64,000 nucleotides of DNA from Phycisphaeraceae bacterium. Lineage in GTDB: Bacteria; Planctomycetota; Phycisphaerae; Phycisphaerales; SM1A02. Under the pieces are notes generated by a model. It saw nothing but the letters and a program-made list of their open reading frames with translations. It searched no databases and was not told the DNA's origin. Location of the stretch: contig JAHBWZ010000004.1 in assembly GCA_019636755.1 (NCBI GenBank), positions 124,001-188,000 on the forward strand, in the 5' to 3' direction. This document shows positions 35,695 to 45,032 of this stretch, piece by piece; within the stretch, counting starts at the first letter, position 1; every line of letters begins with the position of its first letter. The translations under genes were made by a program, and so were the position numbers.

Positions 35695-38238
35695 TCACGC
35701 CGCCCGTCGACGGGACGACGATCCAAGTGCCGACTGCGGCGCATCGGACACCGGCAGCACGCGCAGCGCCACGCCGCCCGGAACGTCTCCCTCCCCCGCG
35801 CCGACGACGATCACGCCGGAGAGGCCGTTCTCCGCAAGGAAGCTCATCAGCAGCGCCTGCGCCAGCGGCCCCGGCGCCGACGCGTCGCGCGGAATGAGCG
35901 AAAGCGCCCGCGGGATCAGCGACTCATCCTCGACGATCGACGCACCCTGCAGCCGGATCCGGCTTCGGACCCGGTCAATGCGACGCTGCACCGCCGGCTG
36001 CAGCGCGGTGGGATGATCGACGACGAGGAGATACCGGCCGCCGGCACCGACCGGCACCTCGATCGGGAATGAACCTCGCTGTTCGGCACCCGGCACCTCG
36101 GATTGAATCAGCCACGAATCCAGTCGGACCGCCCTGGCGCGGGAGGTCCTGCTGCGTGCCTCCGCGGTGCCGCGCGGACGGACGAGCATGAGGCCATACA
36201 GATCTTCGTCCTCCATGATCCGCTCCAGGCGGCCGCGCGCCTCGCGATCCCGCCGCTGACGGACGGCGTCCAGCGCCGCGACCAGGTCCGGCTCCGCCGT
36301 GGCCGGCGGGATCCAGAGGGCGATTCCCTCGCTCCGGCTCCGCTCCACCAGCCGATCGATCTCTGCACGCATCGCCTCGTTCGCCAGATCAACGCCGTCG
36401 AGGACGGCGCGCACCGCCCGTGCCGGGAGGATCCCGGCGCCCACGCCCGCGAGTTCCGTGTCGGCGCCACGCGTCCGGTCCTGACCGCGCACGACGAATA
36501 TCACGACCGCGACGATGGCGACAACCGCCAGGCCCGCGAGGATCGGCGAGGGTGCCCGCTCACCGGGCGCGCGGACCGCGTGCGTCCGGCGTGCCCGCGC
36601 CTGCAGCGCCTCGACACGACGGCGCGCGCTGGCCCGCTGCTCGACCGCCGTCGGGCGCGGAAAAAGCGGGACCGGCGCGGCGACGGGCGTGGCTCCGGCG
36701 ACGCCACTGTCCACCGGTCGCGCCGTCGCCAGGCCGTACGCACCGGACCACCAGTTGGTGACGACGAGGCGCGGGGCTGCGGCGCCGCTCGTCGCCGCCG
36801 CGCTCCCCGGGCGCGGTGCGGCGTCCGGAGAAACCGACGCCGCTCGCGGGTCCGGCACCCCGGCGGCGATGGGCATGGCGGCCACCGATCGTTCCGGGAC
36901 CAGGTCCGGACCGGCGGGATCCGCGGCCGCCGCCGCGCTCCGGACGGAAGGCAGGTCGGCCGGGCGCACCGCGAAGGGGTCCGAGGCGCGGAGGAGCGCC
37001 TCGATGTCGCCCAGCATCGCCTCCGCACTCTCATACCGGTGCGTGTAGTCGGCCATCGCGCGACGGACGATCCACTTCGCGGACTCCGGGCTGCGCTTTG
37101 CGAACCGGCTGAGCGCACCGTGCGCCGGAAACTCTCCCTCCAGGATGAAGTAGAGCACCGCACCGGCGGCATAGATGTCGAACTTGGCGCCGTTGACCTC
37201 GTGGACCTTCACGCCCTTGAGCGCCAGGCGCACCATCTCCGGATCGCGGAAGTACTCCGTCCCGTGGGTCGTCAGCGTCATCGCCGAGCGCAACGGCGTC
37301 ACGAGCCCGAGATCCACCAGGTGCGCCGCGCCACCGTGGACGATCAGGTTCTCCGGCTTGACGTCCTTGTGCCAGAGACCGACATCGTGATAGGAGGCCA
37401 GGGTCCGCAGCAGGTCGCGCGCGTACCCCACGCCCTCCCGCAGCGCCGCCGTCTCCAGTCCCTCCGCGCTGCACCGGCCGTGCAGGGCGCGGATCACGAT
37501 CCCCATGTGGTCACCCGGGTGGTACGGCATGACGTACCAGAACCGCTCGTCATCCATGCCGTGCTCGAAGACCAGGCCGAGCTGCTTCGCGCACTCCAGT
37601 GCCCGTGACTCCCGAACGATCTGGGGAAGGCTCGATCCCTCCGCCAGCATGAACGACTTGATGACCGCACGCTCGCCGAGCATGGGAAACCGGCGGCGGA
37701 CCGTTGCATCAGGCTCGGCAATGTAGAGCCTGGCGCCGCTCCCGCCCGAGGGCAGCGAACCGACGATGGTGTACCCGTCGAACTGCCCCGCCGTCCCGCG
37801 CGGGCGATCCGGGCCCGGCGCCGCCGCCATCGCGGCGGGCACGCGATGCTCGATCCCCTCCAGCAGTCCGTGCAGCCAGAACAGTCGGAGCGGTCGCCGC
37901 AGCAGCACGCGATAGGCGCATCCGCCGAGGACGCCGAGTTCGCCCCTGACCGATGCCGCATAGTGGGCCGCGCCGGACCACCGCCCGACGATGACGTTGA
38001 GCAGCGCAAGCGGCGCCAGGATCAGCGACGCGAGGACCGCGCCGACGGCGCGGAAGAGGTCTCCGATCATGCCGCCGATGAACTCGGCGACATGCCGGAT
38101 CAGCCATCCGATCGACCGGATGATCCCGACGATGGCGAGGCCGGTGAATCTCAGCAGCGGCACCGCCACGTAGATGATGACCAGCACACCGACCACGATC
38201 GCCAGCAGAATCAGCAGTGCGCTCAGAATCGGGGGCAT
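35695..38238 (-). CDS. Membrane-bound protein kinase with unusual catalytic motifs
   Basis: The 847-residue product has several N-terminal membrane segments (about 5-80), a kinase domain (about 150-430), a Pro/Ala linker, another membrane helix (about 570-590) and a C-terminal domain of 250 residues. The kinase part shows AVIKSF (Lys194), HKDVKPEN (290-297; HRD altered to HKD) and VDLGLV (309-313; DFG altered to DLG). These changes are tolerated in many kinases, so activity is likely but not certain. The gene follows an ECF sigma gene by 37 bases. Confidence 0.78.
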   Translation of the reverse strand: MPPILSALLILLAIVVGVLVIIYVAVPLLRFTGLAIVGIIRSIGWLIRHVAEFIGGMIGDLFRAVGAVLASLILAPLALLNVIVGRWSGAAHYAASVRGELGVLGGCAYRVLLRRPLRLFWLHGLLEGIEHRVPAAMAAAPGPDRPRGTAGQFDGYTIVGSLPSGGSGARLYIAEPDATVRRRFPMLGERAVIKSFMLAEGSSLPQIVRESRALECAKQLGLVFEHGMDDERFWYVMPYHPGDHMGIVIRALHGRCSAEGLETAALREGVGYARDLLRTLASYHDVGLWHKDVKPENLIVHGGAAHLVDLGLVTPLRSAMTLTTHGTEYFRDPEMVRLALKGVKVHEVNGAKFDIYAAGAVLYFILEGEFPAHGALSRFAKRSPESAKWIVRRAMADYTHRYESAEAMLGDIEALLRASDPFAVRPADLPSVRSAAAAADPAGPDLVPERSVAAMPIAAGVPDPRAASVSPDAAPRPGSAAATSGAAAPRLVVTNWWSGAYGLATARPVDSGVAGATPVAAPVPLFPRPTAVEQRASARRRVEALQARARRTHAVRAPGERAPSPILAGLAVVAIVAVVIFVVRGQDRTRGADTELAGVGAGILPARAVRAVLDGVDLANEAMRAEIDRLVERSRSEGIALWIPPATAEPDLVAALDAVRQRRDREARGRLERIMEDEDLYGLMLVRPRGTAEARSRTSRARAVRLDSWLIQSEVPGAEQRGSFPIEVPVGAGGRYLLVVDHPTALQPAVQRRIDRVRSRIRLQGASIVEDESLIPRALSLIPRDASAPGPLAQALLMSFLAENGLSGVIVVGAGEGDVPGGVALRVLPVSDAPQSALGSSSRRRAA

Positions 38239-38275
38239 GTCCGCAGATCCTTCCTCTTCGAACGGCGCTCACGCG

Positions 38276-39019
38276 TCACGCCAGCCGTGAGCGGAGCGCC
38301 TCATCCTCATGCACAAGTCTCGCCTGGCGATGGTAGATGTCCGCCAGCGCCTCATCGAACATCGCGTCCTCGCGTCCGAGTCCCGCCCGCTCGCCTTCCG
38401 TTGCTTCGTCACTGGTGAAGCTGTACGTGGAGATCGTCTCGGCCAGGCGATTTCGAAGCAGTTCCCGGACCCGCTGCAGATGCCGGCTGACCGTCGGCTC
38501 GCTCACGCCGATCTGCTCCGCGACATGCTTGCCCGACAGGCCGTCGAGCACGCGCATGCGATAGACGGAGAAATGAACGAAATCGGCCTCGGCCTCGACC
38601 CGGCGTATGGCGGCGTAGACCTTCGCATGGAAGATCTGGGTCTCATACGCCTCATCCGCCTCCGGCCCGGTCGCGCGACCCATGAATCGCTCATCGAGCG
38701 ACGCCGCCCGGCGGCCGCCGCCGCGCTTGAGCGCCATCCGGCGGTCGATCTCGTCGCCCAGCGCGTGCTTGGCGATGGCCAGGAGCCACGTGCTGAACCG
38801 GGCACCGCGTGCCGAGTCATATCGGTCGATCGAGTTCGACAGGGCGGTCAGCGTGTCCTGTGTCAGGTCACGGATCGTCTCCGCACCGATCCGCCCCTGC
38901 CCCCACCGTGTGAACTGGGCGCGGAGCACCGGTCCGAAGATCTCCCAGAGCTCGTACCACGCGGCCTCGTCGCGAGCGCGAAGCCGGGCGACGAAGGTTG
39001 TGGTCAGCGTGTGCATCAT
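38276..39019 (-). CDS. ECF-type RNA polymerase sigma factor
   Basis: The 247-residue product has region 2 (WYELWEIFGPVLRAQF; LTQDTLTALSNSIDRYD; FSTWLLAIAKHALGDEID) and region 4 (LSGKHVAEQIGVSEPTVSRH), separated by a charged linker. A helical extension of about 50 residues follows region 4, as in planctomycete ECF groups that work with kinases. It is the first gene of a pair with the kinase, so phosphorylation may control it. It is divergent from a coiled-coil protein gene. Confidence 0.88.
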   Translation of the reverse strand: MMHTLTTTFVARLRARDEAAWYELWEIFGPVLRAQFTRWGQGRIGAETIRDLTQDTLTALSNSIDRYDSARGARFSTWLLAIAKHALGDEIDRRMALKRGGGRRAASLDERFMGRATGPEADEAYETQIFHAKVYAAIRRVEAEADFVHFSVYRMRVLDGLSGKHVAEQIGVSEPTVSRHLQRVRELLRNRLAETISTYSFTSDEATEGERAGLGREDAMFDEALADIYHRQARLVHEDEALRSRLA

Positions 39020-39339
39020 CTGCCTCCCGTCGTATTCCGGTCTGATCCCCGTCCGTTTCAGCGGGGAGCCGGGGAGACCGGTCCGCGCAACCGGTCGATC
39101 GCCGGCCCTGAACCGGCTTCGGTCGAGGCTCAGGGGTCGATCGGAAGCTGCAAGTCTACGAAACGCCGCCTCGGACCAGCGCGGCGCCTCCGGATGAAAT
39201 CGGCCTCGGGACGCTCCGAAGTACCTGCCCGGCCGCGGGCTTTCAGGCCTGCGGCATCCAGGAACCGGAGAAACACCTGACTTCCCTCACTGCGGCCCGC
39301 ACTCCGCCATCCGGACGGGACTCGCGAAAGGATCTCGCC
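39020..39339. other. Divergent promoter region
   Basis: Some 320 bases lie between the sigma factor gene and the coiled-coil gene. I see no gene and no clear inverted repeat. A target site for the neighbouring ECF sigma factor could lie here but cannot be named. Confidence 0.35.
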
Positions 39340-40284
39340 ATGATCAGCATCAGCAAGGGCATTCTTCGTTTCGGACTCATCGCCGCCCTCGCCGTCGGCG
39401 GCGCCACCCTGCTCGTCGGGCGGGAACGCGTGGCCGCCACGTTCGGCCACCTCCGCCACAAGGCACAGGTCGCCATCGACGGCGCCGTCGACAGCCCCGA
39501 AGCGCTCCGAAGGAATCTTCAGCGGCTCGCCGGGGAGTACCCCGAGCGCATCGCGCTCGTCCGGACCGAACTGGCCGAGGTCGATCGCCACCTGCGCTCC
39601 TTCCAGGAGGACATCGAACGTGCCGACCGTGTCGTCGCCATCGCGTCCGGTGACCTCGACCGCCTGGGCGGACTCGTGGAGCGGGCGAAGGCCGAGCGGG
39701 AGCAGGCCTCCCGGCCGGTCGTCATCCGGTTCGACGGTGTCAGGCTGGACATCGAACAGGCGTACGCCGAGGGCCGCCGCATCGCCTCGATCCGCGACGG
39801 ATTCCGCGATCGACTGGAGCAGGATCGCTTCCAGGTCACGTTCCTCACCGAGCAGCGCGCCCGCCTGACCGAGATTCTCGACACCCTGGAGCGCGAGTAC
39901 GACAGCTACCAGGCCCAGCTCTGGCAGCTGGACCGGCAGATCGACGCCGTCCAGCGCAATGACCGCCTGATCGCACTGACCGAGGCCCAGCAGGCGACGC
40001 TCGACGGCTTCGAGAAGCTCGGCAAGGTTCAGAATCTGCGGCAGGTCGAGGCGAAGCTCGCCCAGATGCGGACCGAGCAGGAAGCCAGGCTCCAGCAGCT
40101 CTCCCGCCGGCAGTTCCGCAAGGGCTACGAGGATCGCGCGGAGATGGACCTCGGACTCGCCCAGCGTCGCGACCCGTTCATCGACTCCATCGAGGTCACC
40201 CCGATCCCGGGACCGAACGTCGCGGAAATCGTGATCGCCGAGGAGCCCGCGACCGTTCTCGCGGAGTCGAATCGGCAGAACTGA
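39340..40284 (+). CDS. Membrane-anchored coiled-coil protein
   Basis: The 314-residue product has an N-terminal membrane helix (about 8-27) followed by about 240 residues of continuous helix with heptad-like leucines and many Glu, Arg and Gln (VDRHLRSFQEDIERAD; LTEILDTLEREYDSYQAQLW; NLRQVEAKLAQMRTEQ). AAAGGAT lies 6 bases before the ATG. Family unknown; a stress or envelope scaffold is possible. Its divergence from the ECF sigma gene suggests it may be part of that regulon. Confidence 0.7.
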   Translation: MISISKGILRFGLIAALAVGGATLLVGRERVAATFGHLRHKAQVAIDGAVDSPEALRRNLQRLAGEYPERIALVRTELAEVDRHLRSFQEDIERADRVVAIASGDLDRLGGLVERAKAEREQASRPVVIRFDGVRLDIEQAYAEGRRIASIRDGFRDRLEQDRFQVTFLTEQRARLTEILDTLEREYDSYQAQLWQLDRQIDAVQRNDRLIALTEAQQATLDGFEKLGKVQNLRQVEAKLAQMRTEQEARLQQLSRRQFRKGYEDRAEMDLGLAQRRDPFIDSIEVTPIPGPNVAEIVIAEEPATVLAESNRQN

Positions 40285-40331
40285 TGCGCGACCACCGCCC
40301 GGTGGTTCCCACGTTCCGCATCGAGAAGCCG

Positions 40332-40363
40332 CGGGCCCGCCATCGACATCGATGGCGGGCCCG
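40332..40363. terminator. Strong bidirectional terminator hairpin
   Basis: A perfect inverted repeat of 15 bp per arm (CGGGCCCGCCATCGA pairing with TCGATGGCGGGCCCG) spans 2 central bases. It lies between the convergent coiled-coil and debranching-enzyme genes. Confidence 0.7.
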
Positions 40364-40454
40364 TCGTCGTCGCTTCCGATGAACTCGGCGCGCGCCGTGC
40401 ACGCCGGACCCACGGGCGGTTCCCGTGGGCGCCCACGTCGGCCCCGCCGGACAG

Positions 40455-42422
40455 TCAGCCACCGGCGAGCTGCAGGACGCGGCGGACTTCCGCCACCGAC
40501 CACGCCTGCGCGGGACATCCCGACGGTCGCTGCGGCGCGTCACCGTCATAGACCTCGGCGATCTGCCCTTCACACGCCTCCCCGAGCGCCGCGACGATCG
40601 GCGCCAGGATCGCCATCGCCCTGGACCGCGCGGCGGGCGTGAATCCCTCGTGGCGAAGCACGGCCTCGGCGAGCGGTCCCAGCAGCCAGGGCCAGGCCGT
40701 TCCCTGGTGATAGGCCGCATCGCGCTCGACGAGCGATCCCTCGTAGCGAGACCGATAGTGGGGGTCCCACGGTGCAAGCGTGCGCAGTCCGCGGGGTGTC
40801 AGCAGGTCCCGTTCGACGGTGGCGATGACCGCCGCTCTTCGATCCTCGTCGAGAAGCGGAATCGGCAGGCTCACGGCGAAGATCTGGTTCGGTCGGACGC
40901 GTCCGTCACCGCGCCAGCCGCCGCTGCCGTCGCGCTCCAGGACATCGTGGAGACACGTGCGCGCGGGCCACCAGAATCTCGCAAATGCCAGCGGAAACGC
41001 CTGGGCACGACTGATCAGCCATGCGCGCTCATCCGGATCCTCGGTGATGTCCGCCAGGGCCAGGAGCGCCCGGTACCAGAGCGCATTCAGTTCGACCGGC
41101 TTACCGACGCGGGGTGTGAACGCCTGTCCGTCACGCGCCGCGTCCATCCAGGTGACGGGCTGGTCCGGGCTGCCGACCTGGAGCAGTCCGTCCTCGTCAT
41201 CGATCCGGATCCCGAAGTCGGTCCCGGCGATGAACGCGCCGACGATCTCACGCGCCGTGGTCCGCAGTTCATGGATGTCCCGGTCTCCGCTGAGCCGAAC
41301 GTACTCTGCCAGGGCATGAATGAACCAGAGCGGCGCGTCCGCACTGTGGTACACGCAGGCGGCGCCGCGGTCGTCGAAACAGTTCGGCAGCAGGCCGCGC
41401 CGCGCCTCGCTGGCGAAGAGCTCGAGCACGCTTCGCGCCTCCGCGTATCGCCCATCCACGAGCAGGAGCCCCGGAAGCGAGATCATGGCATCGCGTCCCC
41501 AGTCGGCGAACCACGGATATCCAGCGAGAATCGTCGTATACACGTCCTCACCGCGGATCCGCCGCGCGATGAACTGATCCGCGGCCGTGCGGAGCCTCGC
41601 TTCGACCGTTCCTTCAGCGCCGGTCCGATGCACCGGCAGCGGCGCCGCCGGGAATGGATCCGTCGGCGATGTCCACTCGATCCATGCCGTGAGCGCGCAG
41701 GGTGACCCGTCGTCCGGGAGCGGCAGTGAGAAGAGTCCCGGAGACCACAGGTCTTCGCGCCAGTCGAGACCGCGTGCCCGCTCCTCCACCAGGGCGAAGT
41801 CATTCCACCACTCAGCGTCGCCGACAGGCTGGCATCCCGGCGGCATGCTGATCACGCAGACCGTCCCCCCCCGGGCCACCCGGATCTCGCCCCGCCCGAT
41901 CGTGACGGACGGCGTCGGCGTCGCACCATCGCCCGCGGCGCGACCCACAGCATGGAAGTCGCGCAGCGGAACGAATGGTCGCCACAGCAGCCGCACCGGG
42001 TCCGACGCCGTCACGGCCTGGTCGCGCGAGAGCTGGTACTCCAGCCTGACTGCCTGCCGGTCCTTCGGAAAGAGCAGGCGCCTGCGCAGCGTGCCCAGCG
42101 CGGTCCGAAGGGACCATGCAACGACCCCTTCGCCGATCCCCACGTCGGTGGCCGCGAGCTGTTCCACGCCGCGCGGATGGATGACCGGATCCGCGCCGAA
42201 TGCGTACGACGCGCAGTCGATCGTGCTCCCGCCGCATACGAGCCATTCGGCGGCACTGTGAAGCACGACGATCCGGTCCACGGGCGGCCGCCGCGCCGAA
42301 ACCAGCCATGCGTGGTACCGGCGCGTCGGAATCCCCGACAACGTGCCCATGGCGAAGCCGCCCCACCGGTTCGTGAGCAGCCACTCGCGCGCGTTCCAGG
42401 GTCCGTGTGCCAGGCCACTCAT
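40455..42422 (-). CDS. Glycogen debranching enzyme (amylo-alpha-1,6-glucosidase)
   Basis: The 655-residue enzyme hydrolyses alpha-1,6 branch stubs of glycogen. The N-terminal domain (EWLLTNRWGGFAMGTLSGI, TRRYHAWLV) and the (alpha/alpha)6 catalytic domain (WFADWGRDAMISLPGLLLV; TWMDAARDGQAFTPRVGKPV; HQGTAWPWLLGPLAEAV) match the bacterial/archaeal debranching family. Length is normal. It is the last gene behind three small membrane-protein genes. No other glycogen genes are in the window. Confidence 0.9.
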   Translation of the reverse strand: MSGLAHGPWNAREWLLTNRWGGFAMGTLSGIPTRRYHAWLVSARRPPVDRIVVLHSAAEWLVCGGSTIDCASYAFGADPVIHPRGVEQLAATDVGIGEGVVAWSLRTALGTLRRRLLFPKDRQAVRLEYQLSRDQAVTASDPVRLLWRPFVPLRDFHAVGRAAGDGATPTPSVTIGRGEIRVARGGTVCVISMPPGCQPVGDAEWWNDFALVEERARGLDWREDLWSPGLFSLPLPDDGSPCALTAWIEWTSPTDPFPAAPLPVHRTGAEGTVEARLRTAADQFIARRIRGEDVYTTILAGYPWFADWGRDAMISLPGLLLVDGRYAEARSVLELFASEARRGLLPNCFDDRGAACVYHSADAPLWFIHALAEYVRLSGDRDIHELRTTAREIVGAFIAGTDFGIRIDDEDGLLQVGSPDQPVTWMDAARDGQAFTPRVGKPVELNALWYRALLALADITEDPDERAWLISRAQAFPLAFARFWWPARTCLHDVLERDGSGGWRGDGRVRPNQIFAVSLPIPLLDEDRRAAVIATVERDLLTPRGLRTLAPWDPHYRSRYEGSLVERDAAYHQGTAWPWLLGPLAEAVLRHEGFTPAARSRAMAILAPIVAALGEACEGQIAEVYDGDAPQRPSGCPAQAWSVAEVRRVLQLAGG

Positions 42423-42506
42423 GCGCCACCGCCCCCCGCGCCCGGGTCGACGGTCACGACGCCCGCATCGAACCCGTCCTGCCGTCGCCCGGCCCGCGTC
42501 AGCGGA

Positions 42507-42872
42507 TCACCGGATGGCCCGCGCGAAGAGATCGGCGAGCCGGCCGCCGGATCGAAGGATGATCTCCTTGTTGCGGGCATCCTCGATCTCGTACACGAGC
42601 AGCGTTTCCGTCCGGTTGTCGACGACATAGAGAAGCTCGTATCGCTCGGTGTCGCGCCCCCGGCCCATGCTTGCCGTCAGCGCGGTGAGATCACCGCCCG
42701 ACAGGGCGCTTCCGCCGTACGCGGGATTCACGGGCATCCTGCCTGCCTGGAGCAGGACCATGCCGCCGAGAATCACGGCGCTTCCCCAGAGAATCGCGGT
42801 CGGTGTCCGTCGGTCGGTCCGGCTGCGCGTCGTCGGCTGCGCGTCGGCATGCTTCAGTTCAGTCATGGCCAT
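42507..42872 (-). CDS. Small membrane-anchored protein, unknown (1 of 3)
   Basis: The 121-residue product has one membrane helix (about 26-42) and a C-terminal domain (RYELLYVVDNRTETLLVYEI). The latter resembles the neighbour at 42880-43227 (AVWLIDTVNEELISITWD). Both may be versions of one small extracytoplasmic beta domain. It starts 7 bases after that neighbour's stop. No family recognised. Confidence 0.65.
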   Translation of the reverse strand: MAMTELKHADAQPTTRSRTDRRTPTAILWGSAVILGGMVLLQAGRMPVNPAYGGSALSGGDLTALTASMGRGRDTERYELLYVVDNRTETLLVYEIEDARNKEIILRSGGRLADLFARAIR

Positions 42873-42879
42873 GGACTCC

Positions 42880-43227
42880 TCAGCGGCCCCGCCCCGCCGG
42901 CGCGGTGAGATTCAGATCGCGGGCGATGCTCCGGCCACCGATGCCGACGATCTCCCGCTCGTTCGGATCCCAGGTGATCGAGATGAGTTCCTCGTTCACC
43001 GTGTCGATCAGCCAGACGGCCTCCGCCGCGGATCCGTTCACGCCGCCGCCGACCATGATGTATCGACCGCGGGCGCGCGACTGCGCCGCGGCCTCCGGCA
43101 TCCAGGTGACGGCCGCGAGCGCCGCGAGAAGGACCAGGTTCAACGCCACCAGTCCGGCGATTCCCGGCGATCGCCAGGATTCCGGTCCCGGACACTCCGT
43201 ATCGACGCACCGCTTCCAGAACATCAT
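42880..43227 (-). CDS. Small membrane-anchored protein, unknown (2 of 3)
   Basis: The 115-residue product has one membrane helix (about 24-43) and a C-terminal domain with RYIMVGGGVNGSAAEAVWLI. The domain resembles that of the next gene in the operon. No family recognised. Tight spacing to the following gene supports co-transcription. Confidence 0.65.
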   Translation of the reverse strand: MMFWKRCVDTECPGPESWRSPGIAGLVALNLVLLAALAAVTWMPEAAAQSRARGRYIMVGGGVNGSAAEAVWLIDTVNEELISITWDPNEREIVGIGGRSIARDLNLTAPAGRGR

Positions 43228-43312
43228 TCGAGGACTCCTTCACGCGTCCGGATCAGGTTCGAGTCGAGTTCCGTCACGGATCCGACGGGAACGACCGTCG
43301 CGGGCCGCTCAC

Positions 43313-43654
43313 TCAGTCCTGATGGCGGCGCTTGCTCGGCATGAGACTCAGCAGCACCACCGCCGCAAAGAGCACGAACATGATGGCATAGCCGACCCAG
43401 ACCGCGTAGGTCCGCGGGTGACTCGCCGTCGGCGGCGCCACGGGTGCGGGCGGCGGCGCGCCGCCCTCGGCGCCGGCGCCTTCGATCGACATGACGCCCT
43501 GTGCCCACGTCTCCGCGGCTGGAACCAGGATCACCGCCGCCATGAGCGCGGCACTGAGGATCAGGAGGATCCGGGTGACGCCCGGGAGCGGGACTCGCGG
43601 GGCGACCCGGTTCATCCCCCGGGTCGCGGCAGCGTGCGTGGCATGATCGCGCAT
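43313..43654 (-). CDS. Small two-helix membrane protein, unknown (3 of 3)
   Basis: The 113-residue product has a helix near 27-48, a Pro/Ala loop (GAPPPAPVAPP), and a second helix near 84-104 followed by a Lys/Arg-rich end (SLMPSKRRHQD). An internal ATG at 43615 is an alternative start. It heads a likely four-gene operon ending with the debranching enzyme. The topology resembles small CcmD-like proteins of cytochrome c maturation, but no ccm gene is present. Confidence 0.6.
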   Translation of the reverse strand: MRDHATHAAATRGMNRVAPRVPLPGVTRILLILSAALMAAVILVPAAETWAQGVMSIEGAGAEGGAPPPAPVAPPTASHPRTYAVWVGYAIMFVLFAAVVLLSLMPSKRRHQD

Positions 43655-43837
43655 GGCAGGAGGATACCGGGCGCTGCCGCGCCATGCACGCGTCCGGCGG
43701 CACCTGCTCCGGCATCCTCGGTGCCCGGGCGGCGTCCGGATCCCGTCGGCCTCGTCATGCCGGGCGACGGCCGGCGCCGGTGACGTCGCGCGGCGCCCAC
43801 CCCGGGACGGCGCGGGGCCCGGGCGCGCCCGGCACGT

Positions 43838-44752
43838 TCACCGCAATGCCGCCGAATTCCGGGCGCCGAGAGTCTGGTAGATCTGTCTGGTCGCGTCGGA
43901 CTGGTTCAGCGTGTAGAAGTGCAGGCCCGAGACACCGTGATCCAGGAGATCGCGACACTGCTCCGTGGCCCAGAGGATTCCCTCCTGCCGGACGGCGTAG
44001 GCGTCGTCCGGTCGGCGCCCCAGGCGTTTGAGCAGCCGGGCGGGAAATCGCGTCCCCGCCGCGAGATCCGCCATCCGCTCCATCGATCGCAGGCTGGTGA
44101 TCGGCATGATGCCGGCGATCAGCGGGACACGGATCCCGGCGAGTTCACATCGCTCGCGCCAGTCATAGAACTCCGCATTGTCGAAGAACATCTGCGTGCA
44201 GACATAGTCGGCGCCTGCGTCCACCTTCGCCTTGAGAAAGTCCATCTCCCGCAGTCGGTTCAGCGTGCCCGGATGGCCTTCCGGGAATCCGGCCACACCA
44301 ATGCCGAATCCGCGGCGATCCGCACATCCCCCCCGCTCGCCGAACGCACGGATGAACCGGACAAGGTCGATCGCGTACCGGAAGTCATCCCGGCTCCGGT
44401 CGTGATCCGCACGGTCCGCGGGCGGGTCGCCGGCGAGCGCCAGGATCGTGTTCACCCCCGCGGCGGCGTACCGCTCCAGGATCAGCTGGATCTCCGCTGC
44501 CGCATGGCACACGCAGGTCAGATGCGGAATCGGCTCCAGCGCGGTCTCGCGCCGGAGGCGCAGCACCAGTTCGTGCGTCTGCTCGCGCGTGGACCCGCCC
44601 GCGCCGTATGTCACCGAGACGAACGACGGCTCGAGCCGCTCGAAGTCCGCGATCCGCGCGAAGAGCGCACTCCACGCCTCGTCTGTCCTCGGAGGGAAGA
44701 ACTCGAAACTGAATGTCACGGAATCGCGGGCGAAAATGTCGGCGATATGCAT
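43838..44752 (-). CDS. metF: 5,10-methylenetetrahydrofolate reductase
   Basis: MetF reduces methylene-THF to methyl-THF for methionine synthesis with FAD. The 304-residue protein has the FSFEFFPPRTDEAW start, SVTYGAGGSTREQT, HLTCVCHA, NTILALAGDPP and DAGADYVCTQMFFDN with the expected FAD and folate residues, and IAGIMPITS. It is divergent from rex. Confidence 0.96.
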   Translation of the reverse strand: MHIADIFARDSVTFSFEFFPPRTDEAWSALFARIADFERLEPSFVSVTYGAGGSTREQTHELVLRLRRETALEPIPHLTCVCHAAAEIQLILERYAAAGVNTILALAGDPPADRADHDRSRDDFRYAIDLVRFIRAFGERGGCADRRGFGIGVAGFPEGHPGTLNRLREMDFLKAKVDAGADYVCTQMFFDNAEFYDWRERCELAGIRVPLIAGIMPITSLRSMERMADLAAGTRFPARLLKRLGRRPDDAYAVRQEGILWATEQCRDLLDHGVSGLHFYTLNQSDATRQIYQTLGARNSAALR

Positions 44753-45032
44753 CGGCAGGCGTCCGGAGGAGCCCCAATGCTACCGGGACATGTGCGCAGG
44801 TGTGCCGTGGATCGACCACTCGGCGCCACTGTCCGGTCGACCGACGCCCCGGAACCCGCATCCGCGATCGCACCGCGTTCCGCGATCGCACCGCGTTCCG
44901 CGGTCGTGCCGCGCGCGGACCCCGCCGCGCCGGGCACGCGCCGACATCGGACCGGGTCTGCCGCGGGACCCGTCGGCGCCAGGCCCGGACGACGCACGGT
45001 GGTAGACTGCCGCGCGGGGAGGGTCCTGTCGG
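44753..45032. repeat. metF-rex intergenic region with three 18-bp repeats
   Basis: Two perfect copies and one diverged copy of TCCGCGATCGCACCGCGT run from 44861 to 44914, midway between divergent metF and rex. They might be binding sites or a small expanded repeat. No Rex-type operator (TTGTGA...TCACAA) is seen. Confidence 0.6.
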
